From: Micromonospora alfalfae
GTDB taxonomy: Bacteria; Actinomycetota; Actinomycetes; Mycobacteriales; Micromonosporaceae
Direction: 5' to 3'
Assembly (NCBI RefSeq): GCF_022230925.1
Contig: NZ_JAKKFH010000063.1
Location: 158,281 to 222,280, forward strand
DNA length: 64,000 nucleotides
Shown: positions 43,012 to 53,435 of the stretch, in pieces
How the letters are laid out: each line of letters starts with the position of its first letter
How positions within the stretch are numbered: position 1 is the stretch's first letter
Position numbers and translations under genes: made by a program
The notes under the pieces: generated by a model
Database searches by the model: none
What the model was told of the DNA's origin: nothing
What the model saw: only the letters and a program-made list of their open reading frames with translations

Positions 43012-46000
43012 ATGCTGCTGCCGACCGGTCAATTCGTTGAGCACCCACAGGTTCCAGGTATCGGACGTGTGGGAGAACGTCGCGGCGGCGACGTGCGAAT
43101 TGATGCCTTCGAGTCCATTGCGAGGCCGGTCGCGCAGAGCTATTGGGTCCCGGCCGACGAGTGCCGTCTGGCGCAGCTGCTACCCCAGACGAGGGTCTAC
43201 TGGCAGGACCCTGATACGGGACGGTGGCGGGCGGGCCGGATCATCGGCGGTGGCCCTGGCGTCTACTTCGTGCGCCTACCCAACAAGGACCTCGACTTTC
43301 AGGTTCCACAGCAGCATCTGCGGGTGCGCTGGGACAGGCCGATCGCCTCTCCGGTCGAGGTCCTCGCAGCGGGCGCCAACGAGTCGCCGTACTTTCGGGA
43401 TGCCCGGCTTCCGATGCTCAGCAGCCTCGTGGCCCAACGGGCCGCCTGCGCCGACCTTCCCGCGCTGCTGTCGGCGGCGATCGAAATTTATCCGCATCAG
43501 GTGCAAGCTGCGCTGACCGTGCTCAGCGACCCTGTGCAGCGATACCTCTTGGCCGACGAGGTCGGCCTCGGGAAGACCATTGAGGCTGGACTGGTGATCC
43601 GGCAGCGCCTCCTCGATCAGCCGACCGCTCGGATCGTCGTCCTCGCGCCGGACATGCTGCGGCAGCAATGGAGCCGTGAACTGCAGGGAAAGTTTTTCAC
43701 CGAGGACTTCCCGGCAGCAACGATAAAGATCACCCGCCATGAAACCCCAGACAAGTGGGAGGAATACCACGGCTTCGACCTGGTTGTGGTGGACGAGGCG
43801 CATCGCCTTACCGATGCGGCCGACCCAACGGAAGCCCGATATCGGGAACTGACCCAGCTGGCGCACTCCACGCCCCGGTTGCTGCTCCTGTCGGCTACAC
43901 CGCCGATGTCGCGGCCGCAGGCGCACCTCGGCATGCTGCATTTGCTCGATCCCACTCTCTACCGCTGGGAGGACCTGCCGCAGTTCACCCAGCGATTCCA
44001 GGCACGGCGCGTGCTGGCCAACGCCGTCTTCGCGCTCGACGCGGACTTCGAGCCTCTGCTTCCGAGCGCCATCGCGGAGATCTCGGACCTCCTCCCCGGC
44101 GACATAACGTTCCGCGATCTTGCCGGTCGCGTTTCGGACCTGCTGACTGCCGATGGCGACCTGATCGACGAAGGCGAGCGCGAGACCCTCCGGTCACACG
44201 TCGATGCCTTGCGGGCCCACATCAGTGAGACGTACCGCATGCATCGCAGAATCATCCGCCATCGCCGGCACAACGTTCTTACGCCGGCAGGCGACGACTC
44301 CGTGGACGCACTGCCCTTCGAGGTCACTGGTCGGCAGCGACCTACCGTACTGAGCGCCGCCGCCAATGACGAACTGGTTAGCGAGTCGCTGGTGACGTGG
44401 CAGCAACACGTCTCGCACTGGCTGCTCGACCACAACGCCGACGACCGCACCGGAGCGTACGGCCTCGTCCTGGCGGTGCTGTCGTCGCGCAGTGACGGTC
44501 TCTCCGGGGATCTGCAGGACGCTCTCCGGTGGCGCATTCACCGTGACGACGCGGCTGCTCGGCGCGCTGGCCTGAGTGAGTACGAGCGTGAGGTGCTTGC
44601 TGCGGCAACTGTGTTGCCTGACGACGAGGACCTTCTGCGCAAACTCGACGACAACGATGCTGCAGAGCCCGACATGCGTGACTACCTTCAGGTGCTCGGA
44701 CAGCACAAACGCGCTGTGATGTTCTGCGGCGCAGGCAGCCTGGCCGGCTTGATCGCCGACGTCCTGACACCGAATGCGCGAGTCCGGATCACCGAGCACA
44801 CCCATCGTCGAGGTGCTGCGGCGAGCGCAATGGACGTGGATCGCTGGCGGGCCGAGGGCGGCCTCCTCATTGCAGACGACAGCGCCGAGGACGGCGTCAA
44901 TCTGCAAGAGGCCGATGCCGTCATCCATCTACGGCTGCCGTGGTCACCCAACCAGTGTGAGCAACGGCTGGGACGAGTAGACCGGTTCGCCGGCGCGTTC
45001 GGTGCCGGACACCGGGCAGCCATGCAGTACGTCGCCTCTGGCGGTCACGCCGACAACTCCTTCGCCGCCGTTTGGACGACGCTGCTCACGAGTGCGGTAC
45101 GCATCTTCGACGACTCTGTGTCGGCGCTGCAGTACGCCCTCAATAGTTTGACCACGACAATCTGGGAGACCGGCCTGCGGGATGGACCGGCGGCGATGCT
45201 GGAGATGGCCGATATGGTCGCCGACGTCCTCAGGAAAGAGCGTCGGGAGATCGACGGGATGGACACTGTCGAGGCCGTGCACGAGGGCTCGCTCGGCCTC
45301 ACCGTCGCTGAGGCGATGACCACTACCGAGGTTCGCTGGGGCGCCCACGAAAAGGCGATGCGGCTCTACGCCGGCGCCGAAGCCGGTGGGCTGCGGTTTG
45401 CTGTCCATCCCGAGGGATCGATTCGGCACGTCATGCGCTTCGAACGCGCCCATGCAAACCCGTTGGTGTCCCCGCGGCTCCTCGCTATCTCCGGACGGTC
45501 CGTCCCACCGGCAGCCATGCAAGGCACCTTCAACAGGAACACCGCTCTGCGTACACCGAACACCCGGCTCTTCCGGCTGGGTAACCCTTTTGTCGACCTG
45601 CTCGCGAACGTTGTGGCGATCGACGATCGCGGCCAAGCGTGCGTGTTCTGGCGCCCGGGCGTCCGCGGGCGAGAACTCCGCTCCTACTTCGGCTTTGACT
45701 TCCTGGTCGAGCCCGACATCGAGCCGGCTCTAGAACTCGTCAGAGACGCGGCGGACGCTGTACACGCCCTCCGACGTCAGGCCAGCGTCATCCTTCCGCC
45801 CATCATGCGGCGGATCTGGCTTCCGTCGCAGGCAGACCAGGCCGTGCAGGATCCCGATCTCCTGCGGTGGCTGGAAGCCCCGTACGCGCAGGATCGCGGC
45901 GATCTCAACCTCAATGACGAGCGGATATCTGCTCTATGGCAATACTTCGGCGACATCGAAGGGCTGGCGACGGCCGCCCGCAGCGCCGAAGCAACCGCAC

Positions 46001-46263
46001 GCGACGAGTTGACCCGTTCCGCGCAGCTCGTACGGCGCGCGGAGCAGGCGCAGCATGAAGCAGGCCGGGCGTGGGCAGTCCGTCGCGCCCAAGCCGAGGC
46101 GCGCCGGAACGCCGGCCGGTTGTTGTCCGATACTGATAGTTACCTCACCGATGTCCGCGTGGCGGCTGCTCTCATCGACGCGCTGAAGGAGCCAAAGGTC
46201 CGGCTAATGGCCGTGACCTGCGTGACCGGCGGCGAACTGGGGGTGCCACAAGATGGCAACTGA
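43012..46263 (+). CDS. dpdE: SNF2-like helicase DpdE, 1083 aa
   Basis: A short N-terminal beta domain (MLLPTGQFVEHPQVPGIGRV, VYWQDPDTGRWRAGRI) precedes an SNF2-type helicase: Walker A ADEVGLGKTIEAG (GLGKT about 185-189), DEAH 261-264 (VVVDEAHRL), LSATPP, and motif VI EQRLGRVDRF. The C-terminal third contains a coiled, charged region (SAEATARDELTRSAQLVRRA). ATG 43012 is chosen because the domain starts there; TTG 42949 or GTG 42952 are in-frame alternatives. First gene of the restriction block, overlapping dpdF by 11 bases. Confidence 0.85.
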   Translation: MLLPTGQFVEHPQVPGIGRVGERRGGDVRIDAFESIARPVAQSYWVPADECRLAQLLPQTRVYWQDPDTGRWRAGRIIGGGPGVYFVRLPNKDLDFQVPQQHLRVRWDRPIASPVEVLAAGANESPYFRDARLPMLSSLVAQRAACADLPALLSAAIEIYPHQVQAALTVLSDPVQRYLLADEVGLGKTIEAGLVIRQRLLDQPTARIVVLAPDMLRQQWSRELQGKFFTEDFPAATIKITRHETPDKWEEYHGFDLVVVDEAHRLTDAADPTEARYRELTQLAHSTPRLLLLSATPPMSRPQAHLGMLHLLDPTLYRWEDLPQFTQRFQARRVLANAVFALDADFEPLLPSAIAEISDLLPGDITFRDLAGRVSDLLTADGDLIDEGERETLRSHVDALRAHISETYRMHRRIIRHRRHNVLTPAGDDSVDALPFEVTGRQRPTVLSAAANDELVSESLVTWQQHVSHWLLDHNADDRTGAYGLVLAVLSSRSDGLSGDLQDALRWRIHRDDAAARRAGLSEYEREVLAAATVLPDDEDLLRKLDDNDAAEPDMRDYLQVLGQHKRAVMFCGAGSLAGLIADVLTPNARVRITEHTHRRGAAASAMDVDRWRAEGGLLIADDSAEDGVNLQEADAVIHLRLPWSPNQCEQRLGRVDRFAGAFGAGHRAAMQYVASGGHADNSFAAVWTTLLTSAVRIFDDSVSALQYALNSLTTTIWETGLRDGPAAMLEMADMVADVLRKERREIDGMDTVEAVHEGSLGLTVAEAMTTTEVRWGAHEKAMRLYAGAEAGGLRFAVHPEGSIRHVMRFERAHANPLVSPRLLAISGRSVPPAAMQGTFNRNTALRTPNTRLFRLGNPFVDLLANVVAIDDRGQACVFWRPGVRGRELRSYFGFDFLVEPDIEPALELVRDAADAVHALRRQASVILPPIMRRIWLPSQADQAVQDPDLLRWLEAPYAQDRGDLNLNDERISALWQYFGDIEGLATAARSAEATARDELTRSAQLVRRAEQAQHEAGRAWAVRRAQAEARRNAGRLLSDTDSYLTDVRVAAALIDALKEPKVRLMAVTCVTGGELGVPQDGN

Positions 46264-48838
46264 TGGCTGGTCATCCGCCCAGGAGCTTTGGGCTAGCTGG
46301 CCCAAGGTTCCAGCCACGTTCCCTGCCTCGGGCACCTGTGCGCGACTGCGTGATGCGCTCGTTGGCCTGACCGCGGGTGGTGCAGGATGGCGTGATGTGG
46401 TCGGGCTGACCCGTCAGATCCTGCTCGAAAACGAGGTACGCCAGGGTGGCGACTGGCCCCTCATTGTGCCCAACAGCCCAGCCCTCCCGAACCGCCAACA
46501 GTGGGAGGACGTGGGCTGCGAGGCGTTGTCAGTGGCTGCGGGCTTCTCGGTGACGGCACGGATCTGGCATCCTCGCACCGACGCCCCTGTGTCGGAGGGC
46601 GCCGCCAAGCAGGAGGTTCTCGAGGTCTACGGCGGGTACGCCACCCCTAGGTCAGCCCATCCGGCGGATCCGTTTTGGAGCCGGGCACTCGGCACCGGCT
46701 TTCAGCATTACACCTCGCTGGGACAGCGGCAGGCGGCCCGCGCGATCGTGACGGCTCCGGCCGGCAGCACGACCATCTTGTGTCTGCCGACTGGCCAGGG
46801 AAAGACTGAGGTGGCATGGGCTGCTGTTCTGCCCGCGACACGGCAGCGCGGTGTCGCAGTCGTCGTGGTCCCCACGGTCGTACTGGCCCTGGACATGGAA
46901 CGTCGTCTGCGTGCGCTACTCACATCGCTCGGGGAGCAGGGTAGTCCTAGCGGCCACTATGCCTACACCGGCGGAACTTCGGAAGACGTCAAACAGGCCA
47001 TCCGCAAGGACATCCGTGGTGGTCGCCAACGCGTTGTCATCGCAGCTCCCGAAGCCATCCTGACCGGGCTCAGCCAGGCACTGGACGACGCGACAAGGCA
47101 GGGCTACCTCACTCACCTGATCATCGACGAGGCGCACCTGGTCGAGCAGTGGGGCAATGAATTCCGTCCAGAGTTTCAGGCGATGAGCGGGCAGCGTCGC
47201 TCCTGGCTCGCCATCGCACCGCCTGGCCGTGAGTTGATCACATTGGCCATGAGCGCCACGCTGACCGAACACCAGATCCAGACGCTGGTGGAGTTGTTCA
47301 GTTCACCGGGTCGCGTCGAGTTGGTTTGGGCGTCGCAAACACGCCGCGAACCGTCCTACTTCGTCGAACGCTTCAGAACCGAAGCCGACCGGTGCACCGC
47401 GGTTTTGCAAGCGGTCAGCACCCTGCCGCGCCCGCTCATCCTGTACACATCGCTGAAGAGGGATGCGCAGGAGTGGACTCACCGGCTCAAGGCTGCCGGG
47501 CTCCTTCGCGTCGCGGAGGTCACGGGCGACATGTCCGATGCCGAGCGCAGAGCCGCCGTGATGGGATGGCGCGGAGAGAGCGACGAAGGCAGAGCGGCGC
47601 CCACCGAACACGACATCGTCGTCGGGACGTCAGCCTTTGGCCTCGGGCTAGACATGTCCAATGTGCGCAGCGTTGTGCACGCCTGCCTGCCCGAAACCTT
47701 GGACCGGTACTACCAAGAAGTAGGACGCAGTGGGCGCGACGGCCGCCCCGCAGCCGTCTACCTGACTATCGCACCCGGCGACGACGAGACGGCGAAGCGG
47801 CTCAACGCCTCCATCGTCATCAGCCCCGAGAAAGGCTGGGACCGGTGGCGCACCATGTCTCGAGCCGCTTCTGATCTCGGGGACGGCCGCCACGAGACAA
47901 GTCTTGATGCGGTTCCGCCGCACGTCCTCGCCGAGTCACGGCACAACCGCCAGTGGAACGTCCGCACCTTGAACCTGATGTCACGCGCCGGCCTCATCAC
48001 ACTTGAAGAATCACAAGCCCCTGAACGGCTACCGGACGAGCCCGATGGCCTGTGGCAGGCCAGGCTGGACCAGTACTTCAGCGGCCTCGATGCCCGGGTG
48101 GTCTTTCGGCTGCAAGATGGTCAGACAAATGACCGATCACATTGGGGGCGAGCATTCGGCACACAACGGGCACTTGTCGCGCAGCAGCAAACCGCTGCGC
48201 TAGACCGCCTGCAGGCATTGATAAAGGGTGACCGATGCGTCGGCGATGTCCTCGGCGACTACTACCGCTCACCATGGCGAGGCGGGCTGTTGGGCACCGC
48301 CGTGAGCTGTCGAGGATGCCCTCACTGCCGGCGATGGCCCGACATGCGAGGCGACGGTCCTCTTTACCGCGACGGCGGCGAACCCCATCCCGCAATTCCT
48401 CACTGGGAGGGAGGCCGTGATCCCCTCGCACTGATCCGCGGTGACCATCCGTGGTTGAGCATTTGGTGGCGGACGCCAACTGCACGCGATGATCTTCTGC
48501 CCGAACTGCTGTCGCAGCTCGCGCGGCGCGGTCTGGGGGTGCTTGCTGGCCCCGGAATTACCGCACGTCTCGCGAACCGCATACAGCGCGAAGCGTGGCC
48601 CCACCCGGTCATCGTGGACCACGACGGCAACCTCACCGAATCCTTCTCCGGGCCGCTAGTCTGGGTCGCCGACGACCTGCCCGCCCTGCCGACCGCCGTA
48701 CGTCTGCGCCTGCAGGACGACGTTCCGACCTACCTCGTGCACTCCCAGGAACTGCCCGATCCCGAACGGCCGACCATTAGTCTGCGGCAGATGTGCGACG
48801 CTTCACTCTCGCTCGAGACCGCCCTTGGAGCGCTGTGA
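46253..48838 (+). CDS. dpdF: RecQ-like helicase DpdF, 861 aa
   Basis: Walker A LPTGQGKTEV at about 179-188, DEAH 292-295 (LIIDEAHLVEQWG), MSATL, and a RecQ-type motif VI, YYQEVGRSGRDGRPA. A C-terminal cysteine cluster (VSCRGCPHCRRW) may bind metal. Predicted ATP-driven DNA unwinding in recognition or cleavage of DNA lacking 7-deazaguanine. The start overlaps the dpdE stop; the dpdG start is one base after its stop. Confidence 0.8.
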   Translation: MATDGWSSAQELWASWPKVPATFPASGTCARLRDALVGLTAGGAGWRDVVGLTRQILLENEVRQGGDWPLIVPNSPALPNRQQWEDVGCEALSVAAGFSVTARIWHPRTDAPVSEGAAKQEVLEVYGGYATPRSAHPADPFWSRALGTGFQHYTSLGQRQAARAIVTAPAGSTTILCLPTGQGKTEVAWAAVLPATRQRGVAVVVVPTVVLALDMERRLRALLTSLGEQGSPSGHYAYTGGTSEDVKQAIRKDIRGGRQRVVIAAPEAILTGLSQALDDATRQGYLTHLIIDEAHLVEQWGNEFRPEFQAMSGQRRSWLAIAPPGRELITLAMSATLTEHQIQTLVELFSSPGRVELVWASQTRREPSYFVERFRTEADRCTAVLQAVSTLPRPLILYTSLKRDAQEWTHRLKAAGLLRVAEVTGDMSDAERRAAVMGWRGESDEGRAAPTEHDIVVGTSAFGLGLDMSNVRSVVHACLPETLDRYYQEVGRSGRDGRPAAVYLTIAPGDDETAKRLNASIVISPEKGWDRWRTMSRAASDLGDGRHETSLDAVPPHVLAESRHNRQWNVRTLNLMSRAGLITLEESQAPERLPDEPDGLWQARLDQYFSGLDARVVFRLQDGQTNDRSHWGRAFGTQRALVAQQQTAALDRLQALIKGDRCVGDVLGDYYRSPWRGGLLGTAVSCRGCPHCRRWPDMRGDGPLYRDGGEPHPAIPHWEGGRDPLALIRGDHPWLSIWWRTPTARDDLLPELLSQLARRGLGVLAGPGITARLANRIQREAWPHPVIVDHDGNLTESFSGPLVWVADDLPALPTAVRLRLQDDVPTYLVHSQELPDPERPTISLRQMCDASLSLETALGAL

Positions 48839-48839
48839 C

Positions 48840-49739
48840 ATGACGCTGTTGAATGAGCCTGCGTCCTTTCCTACTGCCATGTGGGTGGTTGCCAGGCACC
48901 TAGCGTCCGCGCCTGGCCGGCGCCAAACCCACGACGCTGTACGGGCCGCGCTGAGGCCAGGCAGCCTGCTGCCACCTGACAAGGCCGACGCCGACAAGAC
49001 CTTCGACAACGCGGTCAAAACGCTTCAGGACCTGAATCTGATCGCCCTAGAAGACGATCGCCTCACTTTGCGCGACGACGGCCGACTGAAGTCCCCAGAT
49101 GATTACCCCGGGTACGCCGATCTGCTGCGCACACGTGTCCTTGAGTCTCACCGCAATGAAGGAATCGCCCACGAAGGCGACCAGGGGCCCAAGGACCTGG
49201 TCAGAGCGTTGGCATGTTTCCTCACTCTCGACGCGTTCACGCCAGTCGACGAGGACGCCATGGCTGACCTGCTGCGCAGGACTCTGCCAGAACACATCAG
49301 CGACCCCAACTTCAACGACGTCCGCCGGAACCGATTCGGTTACTGGGCCAAAGCCCTCGGTTTCGCGACCGGCCCGCTCCTGCAAACGCCCACCAAGCTG
49401 ACGCTCCAACCCGATTGCGCGGTCGCTGTCCAGCGTGCGGCTCGGATGCTTTGGCCAGCGGGCGCGCGGCTCGCAGCACGAGACGCGATCGCGGCTCTCC
49501 TTGAGGTTCTGCCTGTCCTACCTGGCGGCCGCTACAGCCTCGCGCTCGACCTCAAGGAAACCTCGATAGACGTGTCCTCCGCCTTATCATTCGCACTCTT
49601 CTGCGGCGAGGAGCGAGGCTGGCTCAAGTTCGACCGCCGCTCCGACGCCGACGATGAGGTGTTGCTCGTCGATCCCGACCGGGCTAACGGGACGCACCGG
49701 ATCACCCACCTTGACATCCTGGAGCCACTCGATGGCTGA
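48840..49739 (+). CDS. dpdG: DpdG-type protein, 299 aa
   Basis: Starts MTLLNEPASFPTAMWVVARH. It has winged-helix-like N-terminal helices (FDNAVKTLQDLNLIALEDDR), then helical segments (DLVRALACFLTLDAFTPVDE, NFNDVRRNRFGYWAKALGF). No catalytic motif. Assignment rests on size and place between dpdF and dpdH in the conserved order. It overlaps dpdH by 8 bases. Confidence 0.65.
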   Translation: MTLLNEPASFPTAMWVVARHLASAPGRRQTHDAVRAALRPGSLLPPDKADADKTFDNAVKTLQDLNLIALEDDRLTLRDDGRLKSPDDYPGYADLLRTRVLESHRNEGIAHEGDQGPKDLVRALACFLTLDAFTPVDEDAMADLLRRTLPEHISDPNFNDVRRNRFGYWAKALGFATGPLLQTPTKLTLQPDCAVAVQRAARMLWPAGARLAARDAIAALLEVLPVLPGGRYSLALDLKETSIDVSSALSFALFCGEERGWLKFDRRSDADDEVLLVDPDRANGTHRITHLDILEPLDG

Positions 49740-52700
49740 GTTCCGCCAGTTCCTCTGTTGGTCACCGATCGAGGCCGCGACGACCATCAGCACGGAGGCC
49801 GTCAGCCCGTCACCGTCCGTCTTCTTCGCCACCCATGCGCCACTGCGCATCAGGCGCCGACACCCCGAGGCCAAAACCGACGACCCCGGCACGGCAGTCA
49901 CCGAGGAGGACGTACGGCGAGACTTCCTGGGGCGGGACACCCCGAACGGGGTCCTGTTGATGCCCGTGACCGGCGAGTCCGGAACCGGAAAATCGCATCT
50001 GGTCCGCTGGGTGCACGAGTTAACGCCGTCGACCGACAAGCGGGTGGTGATCTACCTGCCGAAGACCAGCACGAGCCTGCGGGCCGTCGTCCGGACGCTG
50101 CTCGATCAACCCGGAGTCGACAGCCCTGAATTGGCGCAACTACGCGCTGACGTCGACCGCATGAGCTCGGAACTGGACGTCGAAAGTCTGGAACGCCGCC
50201 TCATCAACGAGCTGTCCGAGGCCGTTGCGGTCGCTGACGCCAGACCAGGCCAAGGACGCGTCCTCGCCGGGCCAGGCAATCTCGCTCTTCTCCTGCTTGA
50301 CCCCCATGTCCGCGACCATCTGCTGCAGAAGGGCAAGCTGATCCCGCGGCTTGCCGCCAGCCTCCTCTCCGACCGACGGGATGGCGAAGACGATCGACCG
50401 ACCGCCTTCTCGATCACCGACCTGCCACTAGACATCGCCGATGTCAACAAGGCATCCGACAAAGCAAGACGCCTGCTGAGTCTCATCACGAACAGGCCGG
50501 AACTGCAAACCGCCGCGATCGACATCCTCACCGAGCAGTTACCGGTCGCCATCACCGCCGCCTGGAACATGGGCGGTGGCCGCCTACAGCAAGCGATGTT
50601 GGAGATTCGCCGCCAGTACGCAGCCCAGGGCAAAGAAATCGTCCTACTGATCGAGGACTTCGTCGTCCTCCAGGGTGTTCAGCGTGACCTGCTCGACGCC
50701 CTGATCGAGGCGGGGGTGCGCAGTGGCAAGGCCGAACTGGCTCCTGTCCGAACGCTAATGGCCGTGACTACCGGCTATTTCGCGCGGCTGGCCGAGACGG
50801 TGCTCACCCGCGCGAAGGCGGCTACGCCGTACCTCTACGACCTGGATGCTGGGTTCGACACCGGCGAGCAGGGCCGATCTGACATCACGGCTTTCGCCGG
50901 CCGGTACCTCAACGCCGCGCGCGTCGGCCGAGAGGCCTTAGACAATGCCAATATCGCGAACGGGGCAGACGTGCCCAACCGATGCGTCACGTGCGAGTTC
51001 CAAGAGACATGCCATTCCACCTTCGGTGCGTCGGTCGACGGGCATGGGCTCTACCCGTTTAACTGGCCAACCCTGCGACGGGCCATCCGAGCACGACCGG
51101 CACACAATAATCCCAACTCGTTCAACCCGCGGGCGGTGATCGGCGAGGTCATCCGGCCCGTCCTGGTCGATCACGCTCATGCCCTCCGTGATGGATCCTT
51201 CCCGGATCAACGCTTCAGCGAGGACTACCGCACTCCTGCTGGTGAGGATTACATGCTCGGCGCAGTGCAACGGGAGATCGAGGAACGCGACCACGCCGAC
51301 GCTAGCCGCCGAAAAGCCTTCCTTGAGTTCTGGGGAGACGCCCCAGACCAAATAACCAACCTTGATCCGGCGATGCACGCCGCATTCGGCATTGGCCTTC
51401 TCGATCTAAACGATCTCGCCAGCGGACCCGGCCAGACAACGACACGCGCAACGGAAGACACCACCTCCGGGAGGAGGAAGCCGGCCAGCGCCAACGCGCA
51501 AGAACTTCCTCGCGCCCTGGCCATGATGATCGATCATGTCGAAGAATGGCAGGGACGACACAGTCAACTGCCGCAAACTACCGCTGCTCACCTTCGAGGG
51601 ACGATCAGACAGGCCGTGATCAACAGATGCATGTGGATCGATCCGGTTGTGGCGGACCCGCAGTCTGCTGAACTCGACAGGGCATGGCCATCGAACTCCA
51701 CCGTCGTGTCGATCGAAGGTGCGGCGAGCGAGCGGTTGCCGGGAACGGCAGACGCCCCGATTCGGTTCAAGCGTAATCCGAGCAACGCCACGTTCTTCCG
51801 ACAGATACTCCTGGCGAGCGTGGGTGTGGCAGGTAACGCGGCAGCGATACGACGCCTCCACGAGATCGCGGAGCATCACCAACCCGACCTCCAGCGTGCC
51901 GTACAACGCCACCGTGGCTTCTCAAACCGGGAACTCATCCTCGGGTTCCGTGCCTCACTGCTGGGCGCCGCGCTTGCCGGCCACGCCTGGCCGGGCATGA
52001 AGGACACAGAATTGCTGAACGCGGCGCTTGCCGACGGGAGCGGGTGGGAACGAGCGGATGGACTGAGCCGCACACCGCAATGGAATCGGCTCTGGGAGGC
52101 TCACCGCAGCGGCCGTGGCGAACTGGTCGCCAGGCTACGAGACAGTGTGGGCTTCACGCGAGGGGTGCGAGGCAACGTCCGCATCGTCGACGGCACACGG
52201 GCCTTGCCCTTGGTTGGTGAGGCATCCCAAGAGTGGGCCTGGGAGCGCCCCGACAAGCTTCCCTCGTGGGCCACCAAGGCAGTGTCCGGACTCAATCAGT
52301 TTGCTGTCGTGGCCGATGCGCAGTTTGCCGACCTGAAGCACACCCTCGAGAAGGTTCGTGCTCTGCTACCCGCAGGAGCCAGCGGCGCCGAGACGGTGCT
52401 GGCGGTTGACCAGGCTCTTCGTGCCGCGGTCGACGAGGGCCTTGGCCCGGTGGACCTGCCAACATTCCGATCCTTGCTGGCTGACGTTCGGCAACGCGAC
52501 TGGAAATCCATCGATCGGCTGGAGCGTGACATAGCGCGCGTCGCGGCTGCCGAGGACGACGACAGCCGGTTCCGCGCGGTCCTGGCGACATGCGCAGCAG
52601 ACCGAGGGGCGGACCTGGCCGCGATTGAACGCTTCCTCGTCGCTGGTAACGCTTGGTTGACCGAGCGACTGGACCAGGCCAGGTTGAAAACTGGCGGTTC

Positions 52701-52764
52701 TGGCGAGTCGGCGGCACTACGGGTTCAAGAAGTTTTGCGGCAGTGGGCAGAGGTGGGGCCATGA
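49732..52764 (+). CDS. dpdH: Large P-loop ATPase DpdH, 1010 aa
   Basis: Walker A TGESGTGKSHLVRW at about residues 80-93 and a hydrophobic strand with acidic end (KEIVLLIEDFVVLQG) as Walker B. A CVTCEFQETCHSTFG cysteine stretch near residue 425 may be a zinc finger. The rest is mostly helical. Probably a DNA-associated AAA ATPase of the restriction arm. The assignment is supported by size, motif and place after dpdG. Confidence 0.75.
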   Translation: MAEFRQFLCWSPIEAATTISTEAVSPSPSVFFATHAPLRIRRRHPEAKTDDPGTAVTEEDVRRDFLGRDTPNGVLLMPVTGESGTGKSHLVRWVHELTPSTDKRVVIYLPKTSTSLRAVVRTLLDQPGVDSPELAQLRADVDRMSSELDVESLERRLINELSEAVAVADARPGQGRVLAGPGNLALLLLDPHVRDHLLQKGKLIPRLAASLLSDRRDGEDDRPTAFSITDLPLDIADVNKASDKARRLLSLITNRPELQTAAIDILTEQLPVAITAAWNMGGGRLQQAMLEIRRQYAAQGKEIVLLIEDFVVLQGVQRDLLDALIEAGVRSGKAELAPVRTLMAVTTGYFARLAETVLTRAKAATPYLYDLDAGFDTGEQGRSDITAFAGRYLNAARVGREALDNANIANGADVPNRCVTCEFQETCHSTFGASVDGHGLYPFNWPTLRRAIRARPAHNNPNSFNPRAVIGEVIRPVLVDHAHALRDGSFPDQRFSEDYRTPAGEDYMLGAVQREIEERDHADASRRKAFLEFWGDAPDQITNLDPAMHAAFGIGLLDLNDLASGPGQTTTRATEDTTSGRRKPASANAQELPRALAMMIDHVEEWQGRHSQLPQTTAAHLRGTIRQAVINRCMWIDPVVADPQSAELDRAWPSNSTVVSIEGAASERLPGTADAPIRFKRNPSNATFFRQILLASVGVAGNAAAIRRLHEIAEHHQPDLQRAVQRHRGFSNRELILGFRASLLGAALAGHAWPGMKDTELLNAALADGSGWERADGLSRTPQWNRLWEAHRSGRGELVARLRDSVGFTRGVRGNVRIVDGTRALPLVGEASQEWAWERPDKLPSWATKAVSGLNQFAVVADAQFADLKHTLEKVRALLPAGASGAETVLAVDQALRAAVDEGLGPVDLPTFRSLLADVRQRDWKSIDRLERDIARVAAAEDDDSRFRAVLATCAADRGADLAAIERFLVAGNAWLTERLDQARLKTGGSGESAALRVQEVLRQWAEVGP

Positions 52765-53435
52765 CAGCGATGTCTGTTTTAGACAAGGCGAGGGCGCTCA
52801 CGGCTGAGGCGAACCGGCTACGCGAAGGGTCTGTCGCGGAAGACAACGCCAAGCGGGTCTTCACGCAGGCCAATGGCCTCGGCAGCGCGCTTGAGCAACT
52901 GCGCCGGTTGCTTGAAGCGGGTCGCGCTCTGCAGGAACAAGGCGCCGATGTACCGGTGGGTCAGGTCGATGAGGGACGCGAGAGATTCGCGCAACTTGCC
53001 GCGGACGGACTGCCATCAGTTCGCGCCATCACCGCGGCCCGCCAGAAGGTAGAGGGCGTCCTTGAGCGGGTGCAGGCCACGCTGACAGGGGCGTGGCTGA
53101 GGTGGACCAGCGAGCGGTTGGCCGAACTCCCGATTCAACGTTTGGCAGTGTTGCCCGCTGCCGCCCAGCGCGACCAGCAGACATCGTTCAGCGAACTGAA
53201 GAGACTCGGCAAGATCGAAGTGCCTCACGTACGGGAGATCTCCTCCTTCGTGACGACACATGCCAGCCTGAAGGAGTCGCTGAGCTGCCTGCGGGAACCC
53301 GAGCCGGAGCTTGAGGCGTTACTGTTTCGCCTTGGCCGGCGGGTGTCACTCGATCGAGTCTCAGACGCAGAGATCAAAATGCTACGGGAGTACGGTCTGG
53401 CCGACCAGATTGAACTCCATAGGAGGGGTTTGTGA
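52761..53435 (+). CDS. dpdI: DpdI-type helical protein, 224 aa
   Basis: Almost wholly helical and probably coiled-coil (MSVLDKARALTAEANRLREG, ALEQLRRLLEAGRALQEQGA). Overlaps dpdH (ATGA) and dpdJ (GTGA). No enzymatic motif. Named from position and size between dpdH and dpdJ; likely a structural or bridging subunit. Confidence 0.6.
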   Translation: MTAMSVLDKARALTAEANRLREGSVAEDNAKRVFTQANGLGSALEQLRRLLEAGRALQEQGADVPVGQVDEGRERFAQLAADGLPSVRAITAARQKVEGVLERVQATLTGAWLRWTSERLAELPIQRLAVLPAAAQRDQQTSFSELKRLGKIEVPHVREISSFVTTHASLKESLSCLREPEPELEALLFRLGRRVSLDRVSDAEIKMLREYGLADQIELHRRGL